From Exiguobacterium sp. RIT594 (lineage in GTDB: Bacteria > Bacillota > Bacilli > Exiguobacteriales > Exiguobacteriaceae): a stretch of 64,000 nucleotides of DNA. Below the pieces are notes generated by a model, which did no database searches, was not told the origin of the DNA, and worked only from the letters and a program-made list of their open reading frames with translations. The position numbers and the translations under genes were made by a program. This document shows, in pieces, positions 48,057 to 57,723 of the stretch. Numbering within the stretch: the stretch's first letter is position 1; every line of letters starts with the position of its first letter. The stretch covers positions 682,001-746,000 of the forward strand of contig NZ_QPKF01000001.1 of assembly GCF_003339585.1 (NCBI RefSeq), given 5' to 3'.

Positions 48057-48608
48057 ATGTTTCATGCAACGACGATTTTTGCGATTCAACATAACGGTCA
48101 ATCTGCAATGAGCGGGGATGGACAAGTGACTTTTGGTAATCAAGTCATCATGAAGAAAAGTGCAAAAAAAGTCCGGCGTCTCTATGGTGGAAAAGTGATT
48201 GCCGGGTTTGCCGGAAGTGTAGCCGATGCGTTTACATTATTCGAAAAGTTTGAAGCAAAACTTGAAATGTACAATGGAAACCTGCAACGGGCTGCCGTGG
48301 AATTAGCAAAGGAATGGCGGGGTGACAAAATGTTACGCCAGCTGGAAGCTTTGTTGCTTGTCATGGATGGAACACATTTACTTCTTGTTTCAGGTAACGG
48401 AGAAGTCATCGAACCCGATGACGGGATTTTGGCCATCGGTTCAGGCGGAAACTATGCGCTTGCCGCGGGTCGGGCACTGGCTCGGCACGCTGCACACATG
48501 ACGGCTGAGGAAATCGCCCGTGCCGCTCTTGAAACAGCAGGAGAGTTGTGTGTATTCACGAATGATCAAATCATTTTAGAAACGATTGGGGGAAGTGCAG
48601 ATGCATGA
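48057..48608 (+). CDS. hslV: ATP-dependent protease HslV (ClpQ) peptidase subunit
   Basis: Proteasome-like peptidase that works with HslU, 183 residues. It has the family segments [28 protein letters not shown] and [16 protein letters not shown]. It starts MFHATTIF, so the candidate N-terminal Thr is residue 5 (or 6), as in other Firmicutes, and not residue 2. B. subtilis uses an added N-terminal Ser instead, which is absent here. GGGAGGAAA precedes the ATG. The end overlaps hslU by eight bases. Confidence 0.95.
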   Translation: MFHATTIFAIQHNGQSAMSGDGQVTFGNQVIMKKSAKKVRRLYGGKVIAGFAGSVADAFTLFEKFEAKLEMYNGNLQRAAVELAKEWRGDKMLRQLEALLLVMDGTHLLLVSGNGEVIEPDDGILAIGSGGNYALAAGRALARHAAHMTAEEIARAALETAGELCVFTNDQIILETIGGSADA

Positions 48609-49971
48609 ATTTACACCGAGACAAATCGTGGAAAAACTAAATGAACATGTTATTGGTCAAGCGGACGCGAAACGAGCCGTCGCGATTGCACTCCGAAATC
48701 GTTACCGCCGTCAGTTGCTCGATCCGAGTCTGCGGGATGAAGTGACACCGAAAAACATCTTGATGATCGGACCGACAGGAGTCGGGAAAACGGAAATTGC
48801 CCGTCGACTTGCGAAATTGGTCCGTGCACCGTTCGTTAAAATCGAAGCTACGAAATTCACGGAAGTCGGTTATGTCGGACGTGACGTTGAATCGATGGTT
48901 CGTGATTTAGTCGAAGCCTCACTACGGCTTGTCAAAGACGAGAAAAAGGAAGCTTTGAAAGAGCGGGCTGAAGCGGTTGCGAATGAACGAATCGTCGATG
49001 CCCTTGTCGGTAAAAAAGCTTCGGCGGGTCTTGGCGGAGGAAATCCGTTTGAGATGCTGTTCGGTGGGACTCCAAAACCGCCCGAGCAGGAAACTGCCAG
49101 CGATACAGCCGATCGGTCCGTCATTCGTCAACAATTGTTCCAAGGTCAACTAGAAGACCGCATTATTGATGTGGACATCGAAGAACGCCAAATGGATTTG
49201 TTCTCCGGTCAACAAGGCATGGAAGGTCTTGCGAATCTACAGGATATGCTCGGGCAAGTCATGCCGAAAAAAACAAAGAAACGCCAGCTGAGTGTCAAAG
49301 AGGCACGTCCGATTTTGACAGCAGAAGAAGCGGAACGATTACTCGATTTAAATGAAGTCCACGATGAAGCTGTTCGTCGTGCTGAACAGATGGGAATCAT
49401 CTTCGTCGACGAAATCGACAAGATTGCAACGAAGGGGCAAGATAGTGCCGGTGTATCACGTGAAGGCGTACAGCGTGATATCTTACCAATCGTCGAGGGA
49501 TCGACTGTCGTGACGAAGTATGGTCCTGTGAAGACGGATCATATGTTATTCATTGCAGCCGGTGCTTTCCATATGGCAAAACCATCTGATTTGATTCCGG
49601 AGTTGCAAGGACGTTTTCCGATCCGGGTGGAACTCGACAGTCTGACCGAAGATGACTTCGTTAAAATTTTGACTGAACCCAATCAAGCATTGTTGAAACA
49701 ATATAAAGCTTTGCTTGGAGCGGAGCAAGTCCATGTCACGTTTACCGAAGACGCGATTCGTCAAATTGCACGGATTGCGGCACAAGTGAATGATGAAACA
49801 GATAATATCGGTGCTCGCCGTTTATATACCATCATGGAGCGTGTATTAGAAGAATTATCGTTTGAAGCGGCAGAGATGCCAGAGACAGACGTCACCATCA
49901 CACCACAATATGTCATGGACCGCGTCGGAAAAGTAGCAGATGATCGTGATTTAAGTCAGTTCATCTTATAA
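48601..49971 (+). CDS. hslU: ATP-dependent protease ATPase subunit HslU (ClpY)
   Basis: AAA+ unfoldase ring that feeds HslV. The 456 residues show [16 protein letters not shown], Walker [16 protein letters not shown], the inserted I-domain (about 105-235), Walker [12 protein letters not shown], and the C-terminal DLSQFIL tail that docks in HslV. The ATG at 48601 lies within the end of hslV, behind GGGGGAAG. Confidence 0.96.
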   Translation: MHEFTPRQIVEKLNEHVIGQADAKRAVAIALRNRYRRQLLDPSLRDEVTPKNILMIGPTGVGKTEIARRLAKLVRAPFVKIEATKFTEVGYVGRDVESMVRDLVEASLRLVKDEKKEALKERAEAVANERIVDALVGKKASAGLGGGNPFEMLFGGTPKPPEQETASDTADRSVIRQQLFQGQLEDRIIDVDIEERQMDLFSGQQGMEGLANLQDMLGQVMPKKTKKRQLSVKEARPILTAEEAERLLDLNEVHDEAVRRAEQMGIIFVDEIDKIATKGQDSAGVSREGVQRDILPIVEGSTVVTKYGPVKTDHMLFIAAGAFHMAKPSDLIPELQGRFPIRVELDSLTEDDFVKILTEPNQALLKQYKALLGAEQVHVTFTEDAIRQIARIAAQVNDETDNIGARRLYTIMERVLEELSFEAAEMPETDVTITPQYVMDRVGKVADDRDLSQFIL

Positions 49972-49987
49972 GTGGAGGAAGAAAATC

Positions 49988-50767
49988 ATGAATTTATTGG
50001 CAAAAACACGAAAGCTTAACACGATGTTACAACAAGAAGCAAGCACACATGTCGACTTTAAGGTCATGGCAGATCGTTTAAGTGAAGTCATGGAATCAAA
50101 TACCTTTATCGTCAGCCGTCGTGGAAAGTTATTAGGAATTGCGATTAAACAACAAATCGAGAATGCACGGATTCGTGGATTCCTTGAAGAGCGTCAGTTT
50201 CCGGAAGATTATACAAAAAAATTGTTTAATGTGACGGAAACGACAGCAAACATCGCAATCGACAGTGAGCATACAGCTTTCCCGATCGATAACCGCGATA
50301 TGTTCGAGACATCCAAAACGACGATCGTTCCGATCATCGGTGGCGGTGAGCGACTTGGAACACTTGTCCTTGGCCGGATGCTCGAAGATTTTAATGAAGA
50401 GGACTTAGTGCTTGCGGAATACGGAGCAACAGTTGTCGGAATGGAAATCTTACGTGAGAAAGCCCATGAAGCGGAAGATAAAGCGCGGAAGAAAGCCGTC
50501 GTTCAAATGGCAATCAATTCTTTATCCTATTCGGAACTTGAAGCCATCGAACACATCTTCGAAGAGTTGGACGGAAACGAAGGGTTGCTCGTAGCCTCTA
50601 AAATTGCCGATCGTGTCGGCATCACGCGTTCAGTTATCGTGAATGCTCTGCGGAAACTTGAAAGCGCCGGCGTCATCGAGTCCCGTTCACTTGGTATGAA
50701 AGGGACATATATCAAGATTTTAAATGACAATTTCCTCTATGAGTTAGAACGCATTAAATCGAACTAA
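49988..50767 (+). CDS. codY: GTP-sensing global repressor CodY
   Basis: Represses nutrient-adaptation genes when GTP and branched-chain amino acids are plentiful. The 259 residues have an N-terminal GAF domain (about 1-155), a linker helix and a C-terminal winged helix with the DNA-recognition [23 protein letters not shown]. Length is as in B. subtilis. GGAGGAAG precedes the ATG. It ends the xerC operon and directly precedes the flagellar operon. Confidence 0.97.
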   Translation: MNLLAKTRKLNTMLQQEASTHVDFKVMADRLSEVMESNTFIVSRRGKLLGIAIKQQIENARIRGFLEERQFPEDYTKKLFNVTETTANIAIDSEHTAFPIDNRDMFETSKTTIVPIIGGGERLGTLVLGRMLEDFNEEDLVLAEYGATVVGMEILREKAHEAEDKARKKAVVQMAINSLSYSELEAIEHIFEELDGNEGLLVASKIADRVGITRSVIVNALRKLESAGVIESRSLGMKGTYIKILNDNFLYELERIKSN

Positions 50768-50789
50768 AAAAAGGAAAAAATAGAATTTA

Positions 50790-50828
50790 AAAGAAGACCT
50801 AGTAAAGTACTAGGTCTTCTTTTTTTTA
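50790..50828 (+). terminator. codY terminator
   Basis: AGAAGACCTAGTA (50792-50804) pairs perfectly with TACTAGGTCTTCT (50808-50820) around an AAG loop, followed by eight further T residues. Confidence 0.93.
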
Positions 50829-50895
50829 TAGGTATTATTTATCATTTTTATAAGAAAAGGGTTTAAAAAGCGAAATATTAACATCTCATTACCCT

Positions 50896-50910
50896 ATTTT
50901 TCAAAAAACT
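50896..50910 (+). promoter_or_regulatory. Possible CodY box upstream of the fla/che operon
   Basis: ATTTTTCAAAAAACT matches 12 of 15 positions of the CodY box AATTTTCWGAAAATT. The region is AT-rich, so chance matches are fairly likely; the support comes from the known CodY repression of the B. subtilis fla/che promoter. Confidence 0.4.
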
Positions 50911-50971
50911 TCTTTTCAAACATTGACCTATTTGTTTCAATTATTTCAGATATGTTACTAACCGCTTACGG

Positions 50972-50977
50972 TATAAT
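50972..50977 (+). promoter_or_regulatory. Likely -10 box of the fla/che operon promoter
   Basis: A perfect TATAAT 36 bases before flgB. No good -35 box lies 17 bases upstream; TTGACC at 50923-50928 is the best -35 in the gap but would need another -10. I see no convincing SigD motif. Confidence 0.4.
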
Positions 50978-51013
50978 ACTAAGTTTTACGAGATAAATAG
51001 AGGTGGAGGTTGA

Positions 51014-51379
51014 ATGATGAACTGGCTTGGTTCAGATTATGCAACAATGACACAGGCTGTCGATCGGACGGTGGCAGCGCAGAAAGTAATTTCAGCAAAC
51101 ATTGCGAACGTCGATACACCTGGATATAAAGCAAAACGTGTAGTGTTTGGCGATGTTTTGGACTCAGAGATGAAAATGAGTTTAAAACGACACGCAACAA
51201 TCGGTACTTCAGGAAGCATCGTCGAACAATCGTCTGCTATGCGTAATGATGGGAATGGGGTCGATATTGACCTCGAAATGTCTGAATTATCACGCAATCA
51301 AATTGAGTACGAAGCATTGGTTGAACAATTGAACCGGAAATTTTCCGGAATTCAATCCGTCATCCGGGGAGGACGTTAA
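51014..51379 (+). CDS. flgB: Flagellar basal-body rod protein FlgB
   Basis: Proximal rod component, 121 residues, first gene of the fla/che operon. The N-terminal rod motif SANIANVDTPGYKAKRV and the C-terminal helix NRKFSGIQSVIRGGR are typical. GGTGGAGG precedes the ATG at 51014; a second ATG is the next codon. Exported by the flagellar type III apparatus without a cleaved signal. Confidence 0.95.
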   Translation: MMNWLGSDYATMTQAVDRTVAAQKVISANIANVDTPGYKAKRVVFGDVLDSEMKMSLKRHATIGTSGSIVEQSSAMRNDGNGVDIDLEMSELSRNQIEYEALVEQLNRKFSGIQSVIRGGR

Positions 51380-51382
51380 TTC

Positions 51383-51781
51383 ATGAGTATGTTTTCAGGT
51401 TTTCATACATCAGCAACGGGATTGACGGCACAGCGTCTGCGACTCGATACCGTATCTGCCAATATCGCCAATGCTCAGACGACACGCGGTGAGCTTGTTA
51501 ACGGAGAATGGCAACCATATGCCCGTAAGTTAGCCGTCTTGAAAGAAACAGGCAACGGGGTGACAGTCAGCGAGATTCGAAAAGACCAAGAACCATTTAA
51601 ATTGGAATACAATCCGAATCATCCGGATGCGGATGAACTGGGATATGTAAAAATGCCGAACGTCGATCTCCTGAAGGAAATGGTCGACATGATGGGGGCG
51701 ACGCGTTCTTATGAAGCGAATGTCACAGCGTTGAATGCAACAAAAGCAATGTTGGTCAAAGCGATGGAAATCGGCAAGTAA
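51383..51781 (+). CDS. flgC: Flagellar basal-body rod protein FlgC
   Basis: Proximal rod protein, 132 residues, starting MSMFSGFHTSATGLTAQRL with the rod motif VSANIANAQTTRG and ending with the conserved NVDLLKEMVDMMGATRSYEAN segment. It follows flgB after three bases with GGGAGG upstream. Confidence 0.96.
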   Translation: MSMFSGFHTSATGLTAQRLRLDTVSANIANAQTTRGELVNGEWQPYARKLAVLKETGNGVTVSEIRKDQEPFKLEYNPNHPDADELGYVKMPNVDLLKEMVDMMGATRSYEANVTALNATKAMLVKAMEIGK

Positions 51782-51796
51782 GAAGGAGATGACAAG

Positions 51797-52084
51797 ATGG
51801 CGATTCAACCAATTCAAAGTATGCAGATGGTCTTACCGTCTCAATCTGTTGCTAAAACGACACCAAGTGATTTCAGTGAAGTATTGAGTCAGGCCATGAA
51901 CGGTCTGAACGAGGCGCAACAAGCCTCTTCGCAAGCACGAGTCGATCTTGCGACTGGAAAAACGACAGACTTACATAACATCATGATCAAAACAGAAGAA
52001 GCATCGCTTTCTATGCAACTCGCTATCGAAGTCCGGAATAAAGGCATCGAAGCATACCAAGAAATGATGCGTATGCAACTGTGA
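51797..52084 (+). CDS. fliE: Flagellar hook-basal body complex protein FliE
   Basis: Joins the MS ring and rod; 95 residues, with the C-terminal consensus LHNIMIKTEEASLSMQLAIEVRNK found in FliE proteins. AGAAGGAGATG precedes the ATG. Order flgB-flgC-fliE is conserved. Confidence 0.94.
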   Translation: MAIQPIQSMQMVLPSQSVAKTTPSDFSEVLSQAMNGLNEAQQASSQARVDLATGKTTDLHNIMIKTEEASLSMQLAIEVRNKGIEAYQEMMRMQL

Positions 52085-52112
52085 TTGTTGAGGAAAGCGT
52101 GGGAGATGTTTG

Positions 52113-53681
52113 ATGAATGAAGGACTAAAAACGCGCTTTGGCGCATTAAAAACGACATGGCAGGAATGGTCGCTCGTCAAAAAAGCAACGATCATCGGAA
52201 TGATCTTATTTCTAATTGCAGCTATCATTGTTGCAGCCATTTGGTTAAGTAAACCAACGATGACACCACTGTACTCAAAGTTGTCACCGCAAGAGGCTGG
52301 GCAAGTGACTGAGAAATTAAATGAAGATGGTGTACAGTCCGAAGTCGTCAGTGGGACAGACGGTGTAACGATTCTTGTACCGGAAGAAAGTGCCGAAAAC
52401 TTAAAAGTGGAGTTGGCGACAGCCGGAATACCTAAATCAGGTCAAATCGATTATTCCTTCTTCAGCGAAAACGCCGGATTTGGAACAACAGATAAGGAAA
52501 TGAACATTCTCGAGCGGGACACGATGCAGACGGAATTAGAAAATCTGATTACGCAAGTCAACGGGATTGATGCTGCGAAGGTCATGATTACCTTACCTGA
52601 AAAAAGTGTTTTCTTATCAGATAAAGAAGAGACATCAACTGTCTCGGTCGTCTTGACATCAAGCGCCGGCAGCGACTTGAACCAGCAGACGGTTCAAGGT
52701 CTGTATCATCTGATTGCGAAAAGTATCCCGAATTTAAAAGAAGAAAACATTACCATCATGGATCAGTACTTTACGTATTATGAGCCGGGTAAAGGAGCAC
52801 AGACTGCAGGCGGAACGGATCCAATGCAATTGAAGAAAACGACGGAAAAAGATTTACGCCAACAAATTCAGCAGATGCTGTCAGTCGTTCTCGGTCCGCA
52901 AAAAGCATTGGTTTCTGTTACGGCAGATGTCGACGTTACGCAACGGCAAGAGGAACAAAAATTAGTCGAACCGGTTGATCCTGATAAAATCGAGGGAATC
53001 GTGACATCGGCAGAGAAAGTCGCTGAAGCGTATACGGGAGCGGCCAATGAAGGAACTGCAGGAACGGGTGAGAATGAGACCATTAACTTCCCGCAAGGTA
53101 CGGGTACGGCAGGGGACACAAGTGAGAAGACACATGACATCATCAATTACGAAGTCAATCGAATTACAAAACAGATTACCGGTGCACCGTATGAAATTCG
53201 GGATTTGGGAATTCAAGTCATCGTTGAGCCACCTAAAGGACAAAATCAAATTGATCCGCAACTTCAAACAGATTTACAGACTATGATGTATTCGATCATT
53301 CGTACTTCACTGACGAAGACGGATGCGAAGACGACCTTAACCGATGCAGAGCTTGCGAATAAAGTCGTCGTCATGTCAAGACCGTTTGCCGAGACGCCGA
53401 AACAGACAGTAACAACGGAAACAACACCAATGTGGGTCTGGTTTGCATTAGGTGCCGCAGCACTGGTTGTAGTAGGAGCCATCTTCCTAATGTTGCGTAG
53501 AAGAAAAACAGCTGAGATTGAAGAACTGGAAGAGTGGACACCAATCGAGACAGAGATTCCTGAACTGTCGACAGAGGACACAAGTGAAGGAGCGGTCAAA
53601 CGGAAACAGCTTGAGAAGCTTGCCGCATCCAATCCGGATGAATTTGCGAAGTTGTTACGCACCTGGTTAGCGGAGGATTGA
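52113..53681 (+). CDS. fliF: Flagellar MS-ring protein FliF
   Basis: Forms the membrane ring on which the basal body is built. The 522 residues have two transmembrane helices (about 26-46 and 434-457), a large extracytoplasmic region with ring-building motifs including TPLYSKLSPQEAGQV and GIPKSG, and a C-terminal cytoplasmic tail that binds FliG (KRKQLEKLAASNPDEFAKLLRTWL). The ATG at 52113 follows GGGAGATGTT; the preceding TTG is in frame but less likely. Confidence 0.96.
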   Translation: MNEGLKTRFGALKTTWQEWSLVKKATIIGMILFLIAAIIVAAIWLSKPTMTPLYSKLSPQEAGQVTEKLNEDGVQSEVVSGTDGVTILVPEESAENLKVELATAGIPKSGQIDYSFFSENAGFGTTDKEMNILERDTMQTELENLITQVNGIDAAKVMITLPEKSVFLSDKEETSTVSVVLTSSAGSDLNQQTVQGLYHLIAKSIPNLKEENITIMDQYFTYYEPGKGAQTAGGTDPMQLKKTTEKDLRQQIQQMLSVVLGPQKALVSVTADVDVTQRQEEQKLVEPVDPDKIEGIVTSAEKVAEAYTGAANEGTAGTGENETINFPQGTGTAGDTSEKTHDIINYEVNRITKQITGAPYEIRDLGIQVIVEPPKGQNQIDPQLQTDLQTMMYSIIRTSLTKTDAKTTLTDAELANKVVVMSRPFAETPKQTVTTETTPMWVWFALGAAALVVVGAIFLMLRRRKTAEIEELEEWTPIETEIPELSTEDTSEGAVKRKQLEKLAASNPDEFAKLLRTWLAED

Positions 53682-53685
53682 TGAG

Positions 53686-54693
53686 ATGAAGAAATTAGAG
53701 ATGAGTAGTCGGGAAAAAGCCGCAATTTTAATGATTTCGCTTGGTCCGGAAGTCGCGGCCAGCGTATATAAACATTTGTCGGAAGAAGAAATGGAGTGGC
53801 TGACATTACAGATTTCGAGCATGAAACGGATTGATCCGGATGAGAAGCTCGAAGTGTTAGTAGAATTCCATGAATTAGCGACAGCACAAAATTATATCAC
53901 GCAAGGTGGTATCGGATTCGCCAAATCCGTGTTGGAAAAAGCATTAGGTGAAGAGAAGGCGATGGAACTCATTTATCGTTTGACGTCGACGCTTCAAGTG
54001 AGACCGTTTGAGTTTGCCCGCAAAGCGGATCCGAAACAATTGCTGAACTTCATTCAAAATGAACATCCGCAAACGATTGCCTTGGTCTTGGCACATCTGG
54101 ATCCGGTCAAATCGGGACAAATTTTATCAGAACTTCCGGCAGAAGCCCAGTCAGATGTCGCCCGACGGATTGCAACGATGGACCGGATGAATCCGGAAAT
54201 CATCAGTGAAGTCGAACAAATTCTTGAACGGAATCTATCGCAAGCGGGCATGCAGGATTATGCCCAGTCTGGTGGAATCGAGGCGGTTGTTCAAGTCTTG
54301 AACGGTGTCGACCGGACGACGGAACGAACGATTCTCGATACGCTTGAAATTCAGGATCCGGAATTGGCGGAAGAAATCAAGAAACGGATGTTTGTCTTTG
54401 AAGACATCGTTACACTCGATGCCCGAGCTATTCAACGGATTATCCGGGAAGTTTCGAATGAAGACTTGTTGCTTTCGCTCAAGGTGTCTTCAGACGACGT
54501 GAAGGAAATGGTATACCGCAACATGTCCCAACGAATGGTCGAATCGTTCAAAGAGGATATGGAATTCATGGGACCTGTCCGATTACGGGATGTCGAAGAA
54601 GCACAAAGCCGGATTGTCGGCATCATCCGTCGCCTAGAAGATATGGGTGAGATCGTGGTAGCCCGTGGTGGAGGAGATGATATCGTTGTCTAA
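53686..54693 (+). CDS. fliG: Flagellar motor switch protein FliG
   Basis: Rotor component that transmits torque from the stator. The 335 residues contain the N-terminal FliF-binding domain, the middle EHPQT motif (NEHPQTIALVLAHL), and the C-terminal charged torque helix region LDARAIQRIIREVSNEDLLLSLK. It starts four bases after fliF and its end overlaps fliH. Confidence 0.97.
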   Translation: MKKLEMSSREKAAILMISLGPEVAASVYKHLSEEEMEWLTLQISSMKRIDPDEKLEVLVEFHELATAQNYITQGGIGFAKSVLEKALGEEKAMELIYRLTSTLQVRPFEFARKADPKQLLNFIQNEHPQTIALVLAHLDPVKSGQILSELPAEAQSDVARRIATMDRMNPEIISEVEQILERNLSQAGMQDYAQSGGIEAVVQVLNGVDRTTERTILDTLEIQDPELAEEIKKRMFVFEDIVTLDARAIQRIIREVSNEDLLLSLKVSSDDVKEMVYRNMSQRMVESFKEDMEFMGPVRLRDVEEAQSRIVGIIRRLEDMGEIVVARGGGDDIVV

Positions 54694-55402
54694 CGTCATT
54701 AAGCGTCAAGTTGTTTTCGACCGGACGCAACGAACGATTTTCCATCAGACGGAATCCGAGCAGGTGACTGAAACCGAACCGCTTGTTTCTTATGATGAGA
54801 TGATGCGGGAAGGACAAGTCCAACTAAAGCAACAGCAACTGTTGATCGAACAACAAGAACAAATACGGCGGGCAGCTTTGGAGCAAGAGCGGCTCCGCGT
54901 GCTGGAAGAAGCGAGACAACAGGGTTACGAAGAAGGTTTTCAGTCGGGTCAACAAGCTGGACGAACACAATACGAACAACGGATTGAGGAAACGAACCAG
55001 CTTGCGAACAGGCTCGAACAGATGTTTTCAGAACGAGTCCTCCTGATGGAAGATGAATTGTGTGCACTGGCCCTTCAATTGACGCATCAGTTTATGGAGC
55101 AGCTTCACGATAAGGATGAAGAAGCACTTTATCAGACGATTCAACAGTTGATTCTTCAATTTAGAGATCGTGAAAAATTAATTGTCTATACATCAGCTGA
55201 AGACTTTGAACGGGTTGTCTTACTGGATGAACGGTTACAGACCATTTTAGGAGGGACGGCAACGATCCGTTTACGGATTGATCCCGAGCTTGATGCACGA
55301 GATTTCCGGATTGATTCAGAGAATGGTGCCATCACGGGTGGATTGTCAATCGGTTATCAACGATTAATGGAGCAACTCACCGAGGTGTTACACGATGTAT
55401 AA
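54677..55402 (+). CDS. fliH: Flagellar export ATPase regulator FliH
   Basis: Binds and controls FliI at the export gate. From this start it has 241 residues: an N-terminal variable part, a Gln/Glu-rich coiled coil (about 45-130) with the GX3G-like EGFQSGQQAG segment, and a C-terminal FliI-binding domain. Start choice is uncertain: ATG at 54677 stands very close to GGAGGAG, whereas TTG at 54686 is at an ideal distance from it. Either way the gene overlaps fliG. Confidence 0.88.
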   Translation: MISLSNVIKRQVVFDRTQRTIFHQTESEQVTETEPLVSYDEMMREGQVQLKQQQLLIEQQEQIRRAALEQERLRVLEEARQQGYEEGFQSGQQAGRTQYEQRIEETNQLANRLEQMFSERVLLMEDELCALALQLTHQFMEQLHDKDEEALYQTIQQLILQFRDREKLIVYTSAEDFERVVLLDERLQTILGGTATIRLRIDPELDARDFRIDSENGAITGGLSIGYQRLMEQLTEVLHDV

Positions 55403-56708
55403 ACTCAAACAGTTACAAGCAGCGATTCGAGATATTCGTCGGGAAGAACTTGTCGAGCATTCTGGTAAAGTCGTTCAAGTCATTGGTTTGATGATTGAAT
55501 CACGTGGTCCGACAGCTGTTGCCATCGGCGAGCGGTGCTTGATCCGGATTCATCGTGGAGACGAGATTGAGGCAGAAGTCGTTGGATTTCGAGAAGGACA
55601 TGTACTATTGATGCCATATGGTGAAACGACGGCCATTGCACCGGGATCGATCGTCATCGCAACAGGAAAACCGCTTCATGTTCCTGTCGGAGATGATTTG
55701 ATCGGGAAAGTCCTGGATGGTCTCGGACGATCATTAGACGGGAAATCACTGGCGCATTTACGGACGACTTCAATTGTCCGTAAACCACCAAGTCCACTCG
55801 ATCGTCCGCGGATCGATCAAGTGTTATCAACAGGGATTCGTGCCATCGACGGCTTATTGACCGTCGGACAAGGGCAACGAGTCGGACTATTCGCAGGGTC
55901 GGGTGTCGGTAAATCGACATTACTCGGTATGATTGCCAAACGATCAACGGCTGATATCAATGTCATCGCCTTAATCGGTGAACGGGGCCGTGAAGTGAAG
56001 GAATTCATTGAGGCGGAGTTAGGTGAGGAAGGCATGAGCCGTTCGATCATCGTCGTAGCGACGAGTGACCAGCCGCCACTCGTTCGACTCAAAGGAGCGT
56101 ATACGGCAACGGCGATCGCTGAATATTTTCGGGATCAAGGAAAAAATGTCGTATTGATGATGGACTCCGTCACACGTTTTGCCATGGCTCAGCGTGAAAT
56201 TGGTCTGGCGACCGGCGAACCACCTGCTTCAAAGGGATATACACCGAGTGTGTTCGCCTTGCTTCCACAACTGTTGGAACGAAGCGGTAAAACGACAGAA
56301 GGTTCCATTACAGCATTTTATACCGTCCTGGTTGACGGTGATGACATGAACGAACCGATTGCGGATGCGGTCCGCGGGATTCTCGATGGTCATTTTGTCC
56401 TCGACCGAAATCTCGCAAACAAAGGGCAATATCCGGCAATCCATATCTTACGCTCCATCAGCCGGGTCATGAATCAAATTACTTCGACCGAACATAAAGA
56501 TAGTGCGATTACGTTCAGACAGTTACTGTCGACATACCTCGATGCCGAAGATTTGATCAATATCGGCGCTTATAAAAGCGGTACAAACCCCGACATTGAT
56601 CGGGCTGTTGAAAAATATCCTGAATTAATCGGATTTTTAAAACAACGTGTGGAAGAAAAAAGCCATTTTGAAGATGGAATGAGCCGTCTGATTTCGACAA
56701 TCCGTTAA
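55395..56708 (+). CDS. fliI: Flagellum-specific ATP synthase FliI
   Basis: Hexameric ATPase that energises export. The 437 residues contain Walker A GLFAGSGVGKSTLLGMIA, Walker B VVLMMDSVTRFAMAQRE and the conserved GLATGEPPASKGYTPSVF. Similar to F1-ATPase beta. It overlaps fliH by eight bases. Confidence 0.97.
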   Translation: MYKLKQLQAAIRDIRREELVEHSGKVVQVIGLMIESRGPTAVAIGERCLIRIHRGDEIEAEVVGFREGHVLLMPYGETTAIAPGSIVIATGKPLHVPVGDDLIGKVLDGLGRSLDGKSLAHLRTTSIVRKPPSPLDRPRIDQVLSTGIRAIDGLLTVGQGQRVGLFAGSGVGKSTLLGMIAKRSTADINVIALIGERGREVKEFIEAELGEEGMSRSIIVVATSDQPPLVRLKGAYTATAIAEYFRDQGKNVVLMMDSVTRFAMAQREIGLATGEPPASKGYTPSVFALLPQLLERSGKTTEGSITAFYTVLVDGDDMNEPIADAVRGILDGHFVLDRNLANKGQYPAIHILRSISRVMNQITSTEHKDSAITFRQLLSTYLDAEDLINIGAYKSGTNPDIDRAVEKYPELIGFLKQRVEEKSHFEDGMSRLISTIR

Positions 56709-56721
56709 AGGAGGTGCACGA

Positions 56722-57156
56722 ATGAAAACCATATATGAACGCATCATTCCTTTAGCGGAAGCGGAAAAGGATCGTGTTTCAAAACATACTGCTGAAAAAA
56801 AGAAACAATATGAAATCGAGGTCGAGAAATTGTACCATCTTCTCGTTCGTTATGAAGCTTTTTTAAAAGCACAAAATGAAACAGGAACGGTTGAGCTGCT
56901 TGCTTCTCAATACCGTGAACGTGCACGCGATGTCGTCAAACAACAGATTGAACGCCAACAATTATATGTTACCCAGGCGAAAAATCAGTATGAGCGGGCT
57001 CAAATCGATTTAAAAGAGGCTTTGATTGAAGAAAAGAAATTTACACGACTGCAATCAAATCAATTAGAAGAAAATCGGCGGACACTCGCTTTGGTGGAAC
57101 AGAACCAAATGGATGAATTAGCATTATTGCAGTTTGGAAGAAGGCGAACGACATGA
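56722..57156 (+). CDS. fliJ: Flagellar export protein FliJ
   Basis: A 144-residue, almost wholly coiled-coil protein (heptads through residues 10-130) that acts like a rotor stalk in the FliI ring and carries chaperones. AAAGGAGGTGCACG precedes the ATG. It overlaps the next gene by four bases. Assignment rests on size, coiled coil and position after fliI. Confidence 0.9.
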   Translation: MKTIYERIIPLAEAEKDRVSKHTAEKKKQYEIEVEKLYHLLVRYEAFLKAQNETGTVELLASQYRERARDVVKQQIERQQLYVTQAKNQYERAQIDLKEALIEEKKFTRLQSNQLEENRRTLALVEQNQMDELALLQFGRRRTT

Positions 57157-57707
57157 GTGAGAACAAGTCATCAAAACAATGGATTTTGCCCTTATTAATC
57201 ATCCCGTTGTTATTGTTATTATTTACAGCCTATCTCGTATTAAATTACGCTAATGGGCGTCCGATTTTTTCATTACCTTTCGCATCGGAAGAAGTGACGG
57301 ATTCAAAAGTAACGTCTTCGAAAAATTCAGAGATCGAACAACGCTTGAAATTAGCCAATGCTGAAATCAAAAAACTACGGGCGAAGACAACTGATCAAGC
57401 AGAACTCATCCAAGCAAAAGAACAGGAAGTCGTCCGGTTGATTGCGGAACGGGATCGGTTGAAAAACACGCCGGCTACACCTGCAACAACAGGGACAGAT
57501 AAGTCTGCTTCGAAAAAGACTGCTGATGTGACAGATGTCTATGCGGAGATGACGCCGAAGGATGCAGCCAATATTTTCAACGAATTGAGTCCGACGGAAG
57601 TCGTTTCAATCATTAAAGAAATTGATGCTGAACAACAGGCAGCCATCATGGCAAAGATGGATCCTAAAAAAGCTGCAGCGTTGACACAATTGTTGGCAGT
57701 CCAATAA
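57153..57707 (+). CDS. ylxF: YlxF/MotE-like protein with MgtE-N-type domain
   Basis: A 184-residue protein with one N-terminal membrane helix (about 10-31), a coiled coil (about 58-103), a Thr/Ala-rich linker, and a C-terminal MgtE N-domain-like repeat region (MTPKDAANIFNELSPTEVV; MDPKKAAALTQLL). Position between fliJ and fliK is that of B. subtilis ylxF; related MotE proteins are thought to act as chaperones of the motor stator. The exact role is not established. Confidence 0.85.
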   Translation: MSENKSSKQWILPLLIIPLLLLLFTAYLVLNYANGRPIFSLPFASEEVTDSKVTSSKNSEIEQRLKLANAEIKKLRAKTTDQAELIQAKEQEVVRLIAERDRLKNTPATPATTGTDKSASKKTADVTDVYAEMTPKDAANIFNELSPTEVVSIIKEIDAEQQAAIMAKMDPKKAAALTQLLAVQ

Positions 57708-57723
57708 GGGGTGAGAAAATAAG

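Noticed and set aside
50860-51013. SigD-type promoter or hidden small gene before flgB
   Set aside because: No TAAA-N15-GCCGATAA-like pair is present, and the AT-rich gap has no open frame with a ribosome-binding site.
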